Source: Bacillus sp. ISL-34
GTDB lineage: Bacteria; Bacillota; Bacilli; Bacillales; DSM-1321
Direction: 5' to 3'
Assembly (NCBI RefSeq): GCF_018613325.1
Contig: NZ_JAGGQJ010000033.1
Location: 1-64,000, forward strand
Length of the DNA stretch: 64,000 bases
Shown in pieces: positions 16,474 to 25,777 of this stretch. A program made the position numbers and the translations under genes. A model generated the notes under the pieces. The model saw only the letters and a program-made list of their open reading frames with translations. It made no database searches and had not been told where the DNA came from. The stretch's first letter is position 1; each line of letters starts with the position of its first letter.

Positions 16474-16885
16474 AATCATCTTCGGAATTTTTGTCGGTTT
16501 AGCCGGGGGTTTTGCGACAGGTGCCGGTTTTGTAGCGTTTTTAACTGTACTTGGGGTGATTCCGAGACTGACTCAGCTGACAAAAACAATGAAAATGATA
16601 CATTACTACGAAGGAGCCATCATTGCCGGTGTTGTCGCAGGAACATGGTTAGGATTACAGGAAACGGAATTTTCCCTCCCGCATTTTTTATTAATTCCGA
16701 TCGGTTTGGCTGACGGGATTTTTAATGGGATGCTCGCTGCAGCCTTAACTGAAGTCCTGAATGTATTTCCGGTTCTGTCAAAGCGAATCGGGATTCAAGA
16801 GAAAATCATTTATCTGTTAATGGCACTCGTATTGGGGAAAATAGCCGGATCATTATTCCAATGGATTTATTTTGTCGATTTATAA
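16463..16885 (+). CDS. spoVAB: Stage V sporulation protein AB
   Basis: About 140 residues, like B. subtilis SpoVAB, with four membrane segments. The stretches GAGFVAFLTVLGVIPRLTQLTKTM and ALTEVLNVFPVLSKRIG are family signatures. Role: spore inner-membrane SpoVA component. The open frame begins at 16433, but the homologue starts near ATG 16463 (TTG 16460 is an alternative); it overlaps the spoVAA end by about 11 bp, so coupling is likely. Confidence 0.9.
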   Translation: MTGKIIFGIFVGLAGGFATGAGFVAFLTVLGVIPRLTQLTKTMKMIHYYEGAIIAGVVAGTWLGLQETEFSLPHFLLIPIGLADGIFNGMLAAALTEVLNVFPVLSKRIGIQEKIIYLLMALVLGKIAGSLFQWIYFVDL

Positions 16886-16928
16886 GTTTATGAGGTAACT
16901 ATTCCTGATGATGAAAGGTAGGCCCAAG

Positions 16929-17510
16929 ATGGTGACCAAACGAAAAGTGATATTGATTACGGATGGAGATGAGTATGCGAAACGGGCTGTCGAGCTTGTA
17001 GCCAAGGAAATAGGAGGAAGATGTATCTCCATGTCCCAAGGTAATCCATCACGATATACGGGCTTGGAGCTAGTTGAATTAATAAAAAAGGCGAAGTATG
17101 ATCCTGTATTGGTCATGTTTGATGATAGCGGTTTTATCGGTGAAGGATCAGGCGAACAGGCAATGAAGGTTGTTGCCGGACATCCTGATATTAATGTCCT
17201 TGGCGTGATAGCGGTCGCTTCAAAGACTAGAAGGGAAGAATGGACCAAGGTGGATATCTGTATTGACCGTGATGGTAATTTGACACCGAACGGGGTTGAT
17301 AAATACGGCGCCGAGGAATTTGAACTGGGTAAGATAACAGGAGATACGGTGTATTGCATCGATCAATTACATGTTCCCATAGTAGTGGGGATAGGGGATA
17401 TCGGCAAAATGTCCCACCAGGACGATTTTAGAAGAGGAGCACCGATAACGAAGCTAGCAGTAGAAATCATATTGGAAAGGAGTGGTCATGATGACTTCAG
17501 AAAAACCTGA
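16929..17510 (+). CDS. spoVAEA: Stage V sporulation protein AEa
   Basis: About 193 residues, soluble, beginning [19 protein letters not shown] and containing [18 protein letters not shown] and [13 protein letters not shown], as in B. subtilis SpoVAEa (SpoVAE cytosolic protein). Its exact role in the SpoVA system is not known. ATG 16929 has AGG/TAGG about 6-8 bp upstream; the open frame starts earlier at 16908. It follows spoVAB by only 43 bp, although in B. subtilis spoVAC, spoVAD and spoVAEb lie between them. It overlaps the start of spoVAF by 20 bp. Confidence 0.9.
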   Translation: MVTKRKVILITDGDEYAKRAVELVAKEIGGRCISMSQGNPSRYTGLELVELIKKAKYDPVLVMFDDSGFIGEGSGEQAMKVVAGHPDINVLGVIAVASKTRREEWTKVDICIDRDGNLTPNGVDKYGAEEFELGKITGDTVYCIDQLHVPIVVGIGDIGKMSHQDDFRRGAPITKLAVEIILERSGHDDFRKT

Positions 17511-18981
17511 AAACATGAAACCGATTCCGAATAGGGTAGCGGAAGTTGACGCATACATGGAAGAGAATGTTGGTCTGGGTGTCAGCTTCGACTTAGGTGT
17601 AAGAAGGATAAAGGTCCTAAGAAAAGATGTGCATCTTTACTATATAAACGGGCTTACGGATACAGAATACATCATTGAAATCCTCGATTCTCTCATTCAT
17701 AACAAAAATGCGGATATCGTGACTACTAAGGTTTTTGATGTAGTCAAAGACTTGCTTGTACACCAATCCGTTCAGGAAATAAAGACGATGGATGAGCTTG
17801 TTGATCAGGTATTATCCGGTTTAATCGTCGTTGTTGTTGATGGTAAACCAATAGGATTGGTTGTGGACGTCCGGAGTTATCCCGGGAGACAGCCAGTAGA
17901 ACCTGATACGGAAAAAGTCGTCCGTGGATCAAGGGATGGTTTTGTCGAGAATATCATCATTAACACAGCGATAACCAGACGGAGAATCCGGGATGAAAGA
18001 TTACGTTTCGAAATGCTGCATGTAGGGGAGCGATCGAAATCGGATATATCCCTCGGCTATATTAAAGATATTGCCGATCCCGATTTAATAGATATCGTTC
18101 GTAAGGAATTGACTAGTATTGAGGTTGATGGCATAACGATGTCTGATAAAACGATCGAAGAGTTCATCGTCAAGCAAAGGTATAACCCATACCCGCTTGT
18201 CAGGTATACGGAACGGGCTGATGTGGCGGCAACGCATTTGCTTGAGGGGCATGTCCTTATTTATGTGGATACTTCACCGAGTGTCATCATTACCCCGTCC
18301 ACTCTTTTCCATCACATGCAACACGCTGAGGAGTATCGTCAGGCACCTGCCGTTGGAACCTTGGTGCGCTGGGTCCGGTTTCTCGGGATTTTCGTTTCGT
18401 TATTCCTGCTGCCGATTTGGTTATTGTTTTGTTTGGAGCCTTCCCTGCTGCCGGATAAGTTCGAGTATATCGGGCCGAATGAAAAAACGCATATACCCAT
18501 TGTGATCCAAATCTTCATTTCCGATATTGGGATAGAATTTTTAAGGATGGCAGCTGTTCATACCCCGACCCCGCTTTCTACGGCAATGGGCTTGGTTGCG
18601 GCAGTTTTGATAGGACAAATAGCGATAGACGTTGGCCTATTTGTTCCTGAAGTGGTTCTCTACGCTTCAGTGGCGACAATCGGTACATTTGTCACTCCAA
18701 GTTTAGAACTAGGGGTTGCGAATAAAATTTCCCGTTTAGTACTGCTAGTGTTGGTAGCTTTATTTAAAGTGCCTGGCTTAGTCATAGGCATCACACTCTA
18801 CATTATCATGCTTACTAGTATAAAAACGTTAAATACACCTTATTTATGGCCGCTTCTACCGTTTCAGCCGAAGGCCTTGTCACATATAATATTAAGAAGA
18901 CCTTATCCAGGTACTATAGAACGTCCTAGTATCGTACATCCCCAGGATTTATATAGGCAGCCGAGAAAATCTAAAGGTTGA
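17491..18981 (+). CDS. spoVAF: Stage V sporulation protein AF (GerA-family A subunit)
   Basis: About 496 residues. The soluble half (1-280) contains the GerA/SpoVAF signature ([49 protein letters not shown]) and is followed by about five membrane segments between 285 and 450. It resembles the A subunits of spore germinant receptors and works with the SpoVA channel in dipicolinate release. AAAGGAG stands before tandem ATGs at 17488 and 17491. Last gene of the cluster. Confidence 0.93.
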   Translation: MTSEKPENMKPIPNRVAEVDAYMEENVGLGVSFDLGVRRIKVLRKDVHLYYINGLTDTEYIIEILDSLIHNKNADIVTTKVFDVVKDLLVHQSVQEIKTMDELVDQVLSGLIVVVVDGKPIGLVVDVRSYPGRQPVEPDTEKVVRGSRDGFVENIIINTAITRRRIRDERLRFEMLHVGERSKSDISLGYIKDIADPDLIDIVRKELTSIEVDGITMSDKTIEEFIVKQRYNPYPLVRYTERADVAATHLLEGHVLIYVDTSPSVIITPSTLFHHMQHAEEYRQAPAVGTLVRWVRFLGIFVSLFLLPIWLLFCLEPSLLPDKFEYIGPNEKTHIPIVIQIFISDIGIEFLRMAAVHTPTPLSTAMGLVAAVLIGQIAIDVGLFVPEVVLYASVATIGTFVTPSLELGVANKISRLVLLVLVALFKVPGLVIGITLYIIMLTSIKTLNTPYLWPLLPFQPKALSHIILRRPYPGTIERPSIVHPQDLYRQPRKSKG

Positions 18982-19058
18982 TGTTGTCGAAAAGTTGTGG
19001 TAATTTAATTTTATTCGGATAAAGCGGTAAAGTTAGGCTTCACAAAGAGATAAAGCTA

Positions 19059-19119
19059 CTATGACTCTTTGGAGTTTAAACAAATCTGTCTTTCACTTCG
19101 AACTACTAAGCAGTCATAG
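19059..19119 (+). other. Inverted repeat in the spoVAF-lysA gap
   Basis: CTATGACT (19059-19066) is repeated inverted as AGTCATAG (19112-19119) with a 45 nt loop, in the 270 bp gap before lysA. It does not show the lysine-riboswitch consensus. It could be part of a leader or a weak terminator of the spoVA unit. Confidence 0.3.
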
Positions 19120-19255
19120 AGAACAATATTTACATGGGATAATCGATTCGGATGAGGCTTGTTCAGATAAGGTCCTTTTATAGTAGGGTTTCTTTATTTG
19201 AGGCTGCCTCATTTCTTATTAATCTTTAGATTTAAGTCAGGAAGGTGAGGCTATC

Positions 19256-20584
19256 ATGCATTTGTACGGAACCGGTGGTGTCAATGAACGTGGACATCTG
19301 GAGATTGGCGGAGTGGACACTATCGAATTGATCGAACAATTTGGCACACCATTATATGTTTATGATGTAGAGCTAATTCGTGAACGGGCAAGAGGGTTCA
19401 AGAGAACTTTTGAGGAATTGGGGATTTCAGCTCAAGTTGCTTACGCAAGTAAGGCATTTTCTTCGATTGCCATGATCCAGTTAGCTGAGCAAGAAGGACT
19501 TTCTCTCGATGTTGTGTCAGCGGGGGAATTGTATACGGCCATTAAGGCAAATTTCCCAACAGAACGGATTCACTTTCATGGAAATAACAAAAGTGAAGAA
19601 GAGCTACATATGGCTTTGGATTATGACATTGGCTGTATTGTAGTCGATAATTTTTCTGAGTTGACACTGTTGGAAGAAATTTGTACAAACCGTGAACAAA
19701 AGGTGAAAATCCTTCTTCGGGTAACACCAGGTATTGAAGCCCATACGCATGATTATATTTTGACAGGGCAAGAAGATTCGAAATTTGGTTTTGATCTTAT
19801 TAACGGCCAGGCCGAAGCTGCCCTTAGGCAAGCGCTGCAAAGTGAATTCCTGGAAGTACTGGGGCTGCACTGCCATATAGGTTCCCAGATCTTTCAAACG
19901 ACAGGTTTCCTTCTCGCAGCCCAAAAAATTATCGGCAAGCTGAATGATTGGCACGGTTCGGTAGGGTTTCAACCAAAGGTATTGAATCTCGGAGGGGGAT
20001 TCGGGATTCGATATACACAAGAGGACGACCCGCTACCGGCGTCTCAATATGTTGAGGAAATCGTTAGGGAAGTGCAGAACCTGATTGCTGATTCTGATTT
20101 AGTGATGCCTGAAATCTGGATCGAACCTGGCCGTTCATTAGTCGGAGATGCCGGTGTGACATTGTACAAGGTCGGTTCTGAAAAGGAAGTTCCTAATGTC
20201 CGTAAATACATTGCCGTTGATGGGGGCATGAGTGATAATATACGTCCCGCTCTTTACGAAGCGAAATATGATGCAATTCTGGCAAACCGGCCGCTTGACC
20301 CTGTAGAAGAGACAGTGTCCATTGCCGGAAAATGCTGTGAAAGCGGAGATATGTTGATTTGGGATTTACCATTGCCAAAAGCCGGCCGCGGTGATGTCTT
20401 GGCGGTATTTTGTACAGGGGCCTATGGATATTCCATGTCGAATAATTACAATCGGATTCCGAGACCGGCTGTCGTCTTTGCCGAAAATGGAGAAGCCCGG
20501 TTGGTCATCAAACGCGAGACGTACGAAGATCTTATCCATTTGGATTTGGCCCTGCATGAAGCGGCAGTCGTCAATAAAAAATAG
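19256..20584 (+). CDS. lysA: Diaminopimelate decarboxylase
   Basis: 442 residues, fold-type III PLP enzyme. The PLP lysine is in VAYASKAF, the glycine-rich phosphate loop is LNLGGGFGI, the arginine/diaminopimelate-contacting region is EPGRSLVGDAG, and the active-site Cys is in GKCCESGDML. It catalyses the last step of lysine biosynthesis, meso-diaminopimelate to L-lysine. GGAAGGTGAGG precedes ATG. Position after spoVAF is as in B. subtilis. A bidirectional terminator separates it from ypuA. Confidence 0.96.
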   Translation: MHLYGTGGVNERGHLEIGGVDTIELIEQFGTPLYVYDVELIRERARGFKRTFEELGISAQVAYASKAFSSIAMIQLAEQEGLSLDVVSAGELYTAIKANFPTERIHFHGNNKSEEELHMALDYDIGCIVVDNFSELTLLEEICTNREQKVKILLRVTPGIEAHTHDYILTGQEDSKFGFDLINGQAEAALRQALQSEFLEVLGLHCHIGSQIFQTTGFLLAAQKIIGKLNDWHGSVGFQPKVLNLGGGFGIRYTQEDDPLPASQYVEEIVREVQNLIADSDLVMPEIWIEPGRSLVGDAGVTLYKVGSEKEVPNVRKYIAVDGGMSDNIRPALYEAKYDAILANRPLDPVEETVSIAGKCCESGDMLIWDLPLPKAGRGDVLAVFCTGAYGYSMSNNYNRIPRPAVVFAENGEARLVIKRETYEDLIHLDLALHEAAVVNKK

Positions 20585-20615
20585 AAAAAAAGGATGGCAT
20601 TGGCCATCCTTTTTT
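20585..20615. terminator. Bidirectional intrinsic terminator
   Basis: AAAAAAAGGATGG/CCATCCTTTTTT stem between convergent lysA and ypuA. Confidence 0.92.
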
Positions 20616-20623
20616 TATTTGAT

Positions 20624-21493
20624 TCAGCTGAAAAGTGACTTGATTGCATCAATTAAGCTACTGAAGACTTCTTTCAATTTATCCAGAAATGATTGACCCT
20701 CTTCGGATTCAAGAAAATTGGAAAGCTTATCTTTAGCTGCAGTAAGCTGATCACCGACAGCGTTCCAATCAATATCCAATTCTTTTAGTTTATTGAATAA
20801 GTCAATTAAACTTTGAACTTGAGCATCATTTAAGGCGATTCCAAGTTCTTTTGCTGAAGTCTCGACAACCTCACGGACCTCTTCAGTATTGGCTGGTGGA
20901 TTTGCAGCCATTTCCTCTTTGATTTTCGTAACAAGTGCAGAGGCTTCTTCTGTACCGATTTCGTCACCCAATTTTGCTGTTTTCACCATTTCTTCATTCG
21001 CTGCCTGTTTCACATCTTCAGGAATCTTCTTGTCGGCAGAGATTTCATAGGCTTTAATGACCCCTGTCAAAGCTGCTGTACCGGAAACGGGTATTGGTGC
21101 GGTGACATAAACGGTAGCATCCTTTACTCCAGCAGTTGCCAGTGCATTGATATACATTTCATCGGAAACCCAGTTAATGTTTTTCGACTCCAGTTTAAGT
21201 CCGGTACCTTTTTCCTCCAAAGTAATGGCGGAAGATGAAATCGCTTTTGTACCGATCAGACGGCTTGCGATATAGTCTCCTAAGTATTCATGTTCCTCCG
21301 CATTTGTAACCGTCAGGACCTCAACATCACTAGGTGCTTTCATTTCTGATAAAATCATATTTTTTTGTTCATTTGTCAAATTCTCACCAAGTGTGACGAT
21401 CATATCACCAACAGCTGCATCTGCAAAAGCCTTATATGGCAATAATAGACATAATAAAATGGTTACAATGACCCATTTATTCATTTTTTTCAT
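20624..21493 (-). CDS. ypuA: DUF1002 family secreted protein YpuA
   Basis: 289 residues with a clear signal peptide (WVIVTILLCLLLPYKAFADA), so exported. The body matches the DUF1002 protein YpuA: VGDMIVTLGENLTNEQ, GTGLKLESKNINWVS, and an acidic helical C-terminus. B. subtilis ypuA lies next to lysA in the same orientation and responds to cell-envelope stress through sigma-M; its function is unknown. I could not find a convincing sigma-M promoter here. Ribosome binding site AAGGAGGA before ATG 21493. Confidence 0.88.
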   Translation of the reverse strand: MKKMNKWVIVTILLCLLLPYKAFADAAVGDMIVTLGENLTNEQKNMILSEMKAPSDVEVLTVTNAEEHEYLGDYIASRLIGTKAISSSAITLEEKGTGLKLESKNINWVSDEMYINALATAGVKDATVYVTAPIPVSGTAALTGVIKAYEISADKKIPEDVKQAANEEMVKTAKLGDEIGTEEASALVTKIKEEMAANPPANTEEVREVVETSAKELGIALNDAQVQSLIDLFNKLKELDIDWNAVGDQLTAAKDKLSNFLESEEGQSFLDKLKEVFSSLIDAIKSLFS

Positions 21494-21754
21494 GATAATC
21501 CTCCTTAACTTTTCCTGCTGAATTGGGAATCTTTCAATAAAAGGGCGGCACTTTAAATCAGATTCATAGTATTTGACGAAACAAAGGATAAAAAAGATAC
21601 ATATTTTCCTGAAAAAAATTTATATAGCCAAAGATAGCTACGTTTTTTTAACGAAAAAGTTTGGTGTATCTTTGTCTTTTATGCCTAAGAGGGCACTCTA
21701 TGAACCTAATCACTTTACCAATGTAGTAAAATCGAAGCAAGATTGCAAGGATAT

Positions 21755-21784
21755 TTGTCAGATTGTGTTAAGTTATAGTAGAAT
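21755..21784 (+). promoter_or_regulatory. Putative sigma-A promoter
   Basis: TTGTCA (21755-21760), 18 bp, TAGAAT (21779-21784). It leads to the small frame at 21831 and perhaps on to ribT. Confidence 0.5.
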
Positions 21785-21830
21785 GAATTCGTTATTTAAA
21801 TATTTGGACCATTCATAAAGGGAGTATGGG

Positions 21831-21917
21831 ATGAGGAAAAGTAATAAGACTCTTTTACTTATGATGCTTATTATCGCTTTGATGTGGGGAATCGTATACT
21901 GGCTGTTTATCGCTTAG
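21831..21917 (+). CDS. Small single-span membrane peptide
   Basis: 28 codons, starting MRKSNKT and then one hydrophobic stretch (LLLMMLIIALMWGIVYWLFIA) to the stop: a positively charged N-terminus plus one membrane helix. AAGGGAG stands 7 bp before ATG and a promoter lies about 45 bp upstream, so translation is plausible. I do not recognise a family. The gap from 21494 to 21754 otherwise holds only AT-rich sequence without a supported gene, and 21918-22073 shows a 27-codon frame at 21977 with a poor ribosome binding site that I do not call. Confidence 0.45.
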   Translation: MRKSNKTLLLMMLIIALMWGIVYWLFIA

Positions 21918-22046
21918 CATATAGCACATCGATAAATCAAGTGCTGAAAGTGATGTTGAAACGAACGAGGTTTTTATGTATGATGTAATTGTTATATGTG
22001 AGGATTATTATTCAAAGCAAATTAATTGGAAACAGGATGATAATAA

Positions 22047-22418
<372 letters not shown>

Positions 22419-22431
22419 ATATGAAAGCTGA

Positions 22432-22472
22432 AATGGAGGACCACCTTTAAGGGCGGTCCTCCATTCTTGTTT
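22432..22472. terminator. Bidirectional terminator between ribT and ypuF
   Basis: AATGGAGGACC/GGTCCTCCATT stem followed by CTTGTTTTT; its right arm overlaps the ypuF 3' end. Confidence 0.75.
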
Positions 22473-22983
22473 TTCGAAGGGATAGCTGCCGAGCCCTTTC
22501 AGAAATGACATCCGAACGGTCACGCATCAGATGTTTATCGACTATGGATGAATTGGCCATGTCGCTGTCTCCACCCCATATGTACCCTTCTTGCAAACAC
22601 ATGGACTGGCATTTTTCGATCAAGCTTTGATCCGCTATCGGCAGATTGATGCTTTCATATGGCTTTTGTGATAACATTCGCTCATGGGTTTCCTCGAGCA
22701 ATTTGAACAGTCGTTCTGGATCGAGTCCCAACTTCAGGAGCTCGGCCTTTTTAAGGTGGAGATTTGCCAGGGCTTTAGCCAGGGTCCTTGCAGCCCCTTT
22801 TTTGTTTCCCCTGCGATCATGATACAGGGCAACCGCAATTTGAATGAGCCCGACCCAATGAGAGTCACGCTCTTTTGGTGCGGTTTCTTTCCAATATTCT
22901 TCAAGAATTTCATGACATTCGAAGTAGTCCCTTGTTCCATGGAACTGGACAAGGAAAGAAAGGTAGTCTTCCGCGTAATTCAA
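22447..22983 (-). CDS. ypuF: DUF309 family protein YpuF
   Basis: About 178 residues. The DUF309 signature FHGTRDYFECHEILEEYWK near the N-terminus and the pattern WVGLIQIAVALYHDRRGN are clear, as in YpuF. The function of the family is unknown; it is a small helical protein. The frame opens at GTG 22992, but that codon overlaps the site AAAGGGGG; TTG at 22983 has normal spacing (8 bp). It lies between ribT and scpA as in B. subtilis, where it is also near ypuD and sipS; those two are absent here. Confidence 0.82.
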   Translation of the reverse strand: MNYAEDYLSFLVQFHGTRDYFECHEILEEYWKETAPKERDSHWVGLIQIAVALYHDRRGNKKGAARTLAKALANLHLKKAELLKLGLDPERLFKLLEETHERMLSQKPYESINLPIADQSLIEKCQSMCLQEGYIWGGDSDMANSSIVDKHLMRDRSDVISERARQLSLRKTRMEDRP

Positions 22984-23107
22984 TAGGAGCACCCCCTTTG
23001 TTTGATGGAAAATCTAAGGTAAGGCAAAAGCTTTTTTCTTATAGCCTAACACCCGCTATATATACTCACCAAGTTTAGCATAGAATTTTTTCTTGGAAAA
23101 TAAAGAA

Positions 23108-23130
23108 AGCCGATTGCAAGGCAATCAGCT
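23108..23130 (-). terminator. Terminator of the YjcZ-type gene
   Basis: Minus strand AGCTGATTGC/GCAATCGGCT followed by TTCTTTATTTT. Confidence 0.7.
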
Positions 23131-23148
23131 TGATTCATCAGTCTTCAA

Positions 23149-23241
23149 TTAACACCAAGAAGCACCGACGATAACTAATAAAATGAACAATACTACAATA
23201 AACGCGAATCCGCCGCCGTTTCCAAAACCACCTGCACCCAT
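23149..23241 (-). CDS. YjcZ-type small sporulation peptide
   Basis: 30 codons. The peptide starts MGAGGFGNGGGFAF, then one hydrophobic helix (IVVLFILLVIVGASW) and a terminal Cys. This Gly-rich start plus a helix ending in GASWC is the hallmark of the YjcZ family of sporulation peptides, for which the role is unknown. AAAGGAGG stands before ATG at good spacing. A CATAnnnTA element on the minus strand (23287-23279) fits a mother-cell promoter. Confidence 0.8.
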   Translation of the reverse strand: MGAGGFGNGGGFAFIVVLFILLVIVGASWC

Positions 23242-23278
23242 AATAAGTACCTCCTTTGTTCTGCTATTCTTACATTTC

Positions 23279-23287
23279 TAGGTTATG
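23279..23287 (-). promoter_or_regulatory. Possible sigma-K/sigma-E -10 element
   Basis: Minus strand CATAACCTA fits the sigma-K -10 CATAnnnTA; an AC dinucleotide lies 14 bp upstream, slightly close for sigma-K. About 38 bp before the YjcZ-type start. Confidence 0.35.
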
Positions 23288-23370
23288 TTGGATTTCGGAA
23301 TGTGATTGGGCAACGACCCATTTGTCGGAAATCCCTTTTAAAAACTTTTCTAAGGACAGAAAATTATTAT

Positions 23371-23399
23371 TTGGATAAAGGGCGGCAATCCACTATACT
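23371..23399 (+). promoter_or_regulatory. Sigma-A promoter of scpA
   Basis: TTGGAT (23371-23376), 17 bp, TATACT (23394-23399), 57 bp before the scpA start. Confidence 0.65.
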
Positions 23400-23455
23400 T
23401 GATTAGTAAAGAAATAGGCCTTTACAGGCCAATTAGATTTAAATGAGGTAATTTA

Positions 23456-24223
23456 ATGGGTTATAATATAAAAATTGACGCTTTCGAAGGTCCGATGGAT
23501 TTACTCCTGCATTTGATTAATCGCCTGGAAATAGACATCTACGATATTCCGATGGCTGATATTACAGATCAATACCTAGGGTACATCCATACGATGCAGC
23601 ATCTGGAATTGGATGTAGCCAGCGAATATCTGGTGATGGCTGCAACACTGCTTGCCATCAAGAGTAAAATGCTGCTTCCAAAGCATGAAGATGAACAATT
23701 GATTGATGAAGATGGGGAAATATTTGAGGAAGATCCACGGGACGAGCTTGTGGAAAAACTATTAGAATATAAAAAGTATAAAAATGCAGCCGAAGAATTT
23801 AAAGGGATGGAAGAAGAACGCAGCTTGCTGTTCACCAAACCCCCAAGTGATTTATCTGCTTATGTTAAAGAAGCCGAAAGTGATAAACAAGAGTTGAATA
23901 TAAGTCTATATGATATGTTGGGGGCTCTGCAAAAACTGCTGCGAAGGCAAAAAATTCAAAAGCCGCTATACACGAAAGTAACGAAACAAGAGATATCGAT
24001 AGAAAAACGAATGGATGAAATCATGATTGAGTTACAATCCATAAAGGGTAAGAAAAGTTTTTTTGAACTGTTTTCGCTCCCGGTTAAGGAGCATATCGTC
24101 ATCACTTTCATGGCGGTGCTGGAACTGATGAAACTAAATGAAATCATCGTTGAACAGGAAGATAATTTTTCGGATATCATGATTGCTGCTAAGGAAGGTG
24201 TAGAACCAATTGGAAGTTATTAA
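23456..24223 (+). CDS. scpA: Segregation and condensation protein A (kleisin)
   Basis: 255 residues. The N-terminal FEGPMDLLLHLINRLEIDIYDIPMADIT and LELDVASEYLVMAATLLAIKSKMLLP are nearly as in B. subtilis ScpA; an acidic linker follows, then the C-terminal winged helix (KEHIVITFMAVLELMKLNEI). ScpA bridges the Smc heads with ScpB in the condensin that organises replicated origins. GAGG precedes ATG. It overlaps scpB by 14 bp. Confidence 0.96.
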   Translation: MGYNIKIDAFEGPMDLLLHLINRLEIDIYDIPMADITDQYLGYIHTMQHLELDVASEYLVMAATLLAIKSKMLLPKHEDEQLIDEDGEIFEEDPRDELVEKLLEYKKYKNAAEEFKGMEEERSLLFTKPPSDLSAYVKEAESDKQELNISLYDMLGALQKLLRRQKIQKPLYTKVTKQEISIEKRMDEIMIELQSIKGKKSFFELFSLPVKEHIVITFMAVLELMKLNEIIVEQEDNFSDIMIAAKEGVEPIGSY

Positions 24224-24791
24224 TTGGAAAGGGATTCTTGAGGCATTATTGTTTGCTGCCGGAGATGAAGGGCTCTCCGTCAAACAAATTGCCTCTGTCC
24301 TGGAAATTACGGAATATCAAGCAACGGACATCGTTGAAAGCTTGAAGGAAGAATATATAACTGATGTACGCGGGATTCAGGTGATCGAAATAGCGGGTGT
24401 ATATCAAATGACGACTAAGAAAGAACACTCGGATTACTTGAAAAGACTAGTGGAAACATCAAGCACTCAAGGCTTGTCCCAGGCGGCTTTGGAAACTCTC
24501 GCAATCATTGCCTATAAGCAGCCGATTACTAGAGCGGAAATTGATGAAATTCGCGGAGTGAAAACGGAACGCCCCATCCATACACTTGTCACTAAAGTCT
24601 TAATAAAAGAGGTCGGACGTGCTGAAGGCTCCGGACGGGCTTATTTATATGGTACAACAAAAGAGTTTTTGGATTACTTCGGCCTGAATTCCATAGATGA
24701 ATTACCGCCTCTCGCCGATAATTCGGATGATAGCTTTGAAAATGGTGAAGCCGATCTGTTTTTTGAAAAATTTCAGCAAACAATCGAATAA
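24210..24791 (+). CDS. scpB: Segregation and condensation protein B
   Basis: 193 residues with two winged-helix domains. Motifs: INWKGILEALLFAAGDEGLSVKQ, GLSQAALETLAIIAYKQPITRAEIDEIRGVKTE, GRAYLYGTTKEFLDYFGL. ScpB dimers bind ScpA in the Smc complex. The start appears to be TTG 24210, inside the scpA end, with GGAAGGTG upstream; this start gives the family N-terminus. Two-gene unit with scpA. Confidence 0.94.
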   Translation: MEVINWKGILEALLFAAGDEGLSVKQIASVLEITEYQATDIVESLKEEYITDVRGIQVIEIAGVYQMTTKKEHSDYLKRLVETSSTQGLSQAALETLAIIAYKQPITRAEIDEIRGVKTERPIHTLVTKVLIKEVGRAEGSGRAYLYGTTKEFLDYFGLNSIDELPPLADNSDDSFENGEADLFFEKFQQTIE

Positions 24792-24846
24792 CATTTTTCT
24801 TTAAATTGTGATAATATAGAAAAAAATGAATGCGGGGGGATTGCGG

Positions 24847-25263
24847 GTGCAAATTGTAGCATGCAATGGATTTGGGCTTGAAAAGGAAAAGTCAAATTCA
24901 CCTGAGGACTTCTTTAATCGATCCGTTATACAATACATAAAGGATGGAGAAGAAAAGACGCTGAATGTACTGTATCTTCGCTATTTTGATGAGATGGTCA
25001 CTAGTTGGACCCCATATCCCGCCAATCCCATATTCAAAAGCCCTAACAGGGATATTTATATGGCTGATATCATTGCCATGGTCTGTCTGCTCAAAGACCC
25101 GAGCCTGGTTAACCGAAAACGTATATATATAAATGCAGAAAAAGAGCTGGCTGGTTATTTCGAAAATATAGATTTTGAAAAATTGGAGAAAGTGTTTATA
25201 TCTATTGACCAAGCTAAACCATATGATATAGAATCACATGTTGACTATTATATTCAATCTTAA
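24847..25263 (+). CDS. Unrecognised protein between scpB and ypuI
   Basis: About 138 residues from GTG 24847, which has GGGGGG 7 bp upstream (an ATG at 24826 precedes that site). No signal peptide or membrane segment. Sequence includes DGEEKTLNVLYLRYFDEMVTSWTPYPANP and VNRKRIYINAEKELAGYF, acidic and fairly compact. I do not recognise a domain. It is not in the scpB-ypuI interval of B. subtilis as I recall it. The stop is 22 bp before the TTG start of ypuI, so it may be co-transcribed with ypuI. Confidence 0.7.
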   Translation: MQIVACNGFGLEKEKSNSPEDFFNRSVIQYIKDGEEKTLNVLYLRYFDEMVTSWTPYPANPIFKSPNRDIYMADIIAMVCLLKDPSLVNRKRIYINAEKELAGYFENIDFEKLEKVFISIDQAKPYDIESHVDYYIQS

Positions 25264-25285
25264 TCATTTTGAGGAGGGTTCACGG

Positions 25286-25774
25286 TTGGGGAATACATTG
25301 GTAAAATCTCAGCTTGAGGATGTAAAAGGCTTTTTGGAAACGACAGTGGCTCAGCTAGAGGAATTTCTAAATGAGACGACCTATTCAAAGCTGCAAGAGG
25401 AAAAAAGCGGGGATGAAACCTATTATAAAGGGATCCTTTCCAGTTTAAGAAGAATGCTTGTAAGCTGTGAAGAGGGCTTGGAGGCTTGCCAAATCGTTCT
25501 GAAAAATGATGTTTTCAATAAAGCTGCAGCTGAAAAGACGCTTTATAGAATTTATCATCAATGTATCGAAGAATACTTTTCCCCAAAATCAGATCGGTGG
25601 TTTGAGGACAGCAGATCTGCCTATACAGGAAAAAACTCGATTAAATTTCACCAAAGTGTACCTGACAGCATAATATCCATTCTGAAGGCCGTGGAAAGTG
25701 GATTCCAGACCATGCGTGAAGAATTGGAGTTTTATGAAACGGATTACCGGACGAAAATGCTGCAGTCAAGATAA
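25286..25774 (+). CDS. ypuI: DUF3907 family protein YpuI
   Basis: About 162 residues, all helical in look. LEEKSGDETYYKGILSSLRRM, AAAEKTLYRIYHQCIEEYF and EDSRSAYTGKNSIKFHQ match B. subtilis YpuI closely. Function unknown; conserved next to scpAB in Bacillaceae. The open frame begins at 25238, but TTG 25286 with GGAGGG 7 bp upstream agrees with the homologue's N-terminus (GNTLVKSQ versus GNSIVRSQ). A strong terminator follows. Confidence 0.88.
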   Translation: MGNTLVKSQLEDVKGFLETTVAQLEEFLNETTYSKLQEEKSGDETYYKGILSSLRRMLVSCEEGLEACQIVLKNDVFNKAAAEKTLYRIYHQCIEEYFSPKSDRWFEDSRSAYTGKNSIKFHQSVPDSIISILKAVESGFQTMREELEFYETDYRTKMLQSR

Positions 25775-25777
25775 TGA

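Noticed and set aside
19020-19255. Lysine riboswitch upstream of lysA
   Set aside because: Searched for the conserved L-box segments and did not find them.
21573-21818. 81-codon frame starting with TTG
   Set aside because: No ribosome binding site, AT-rich low-complexity protein and its end overlaps the promoter of the better supported small peptide.
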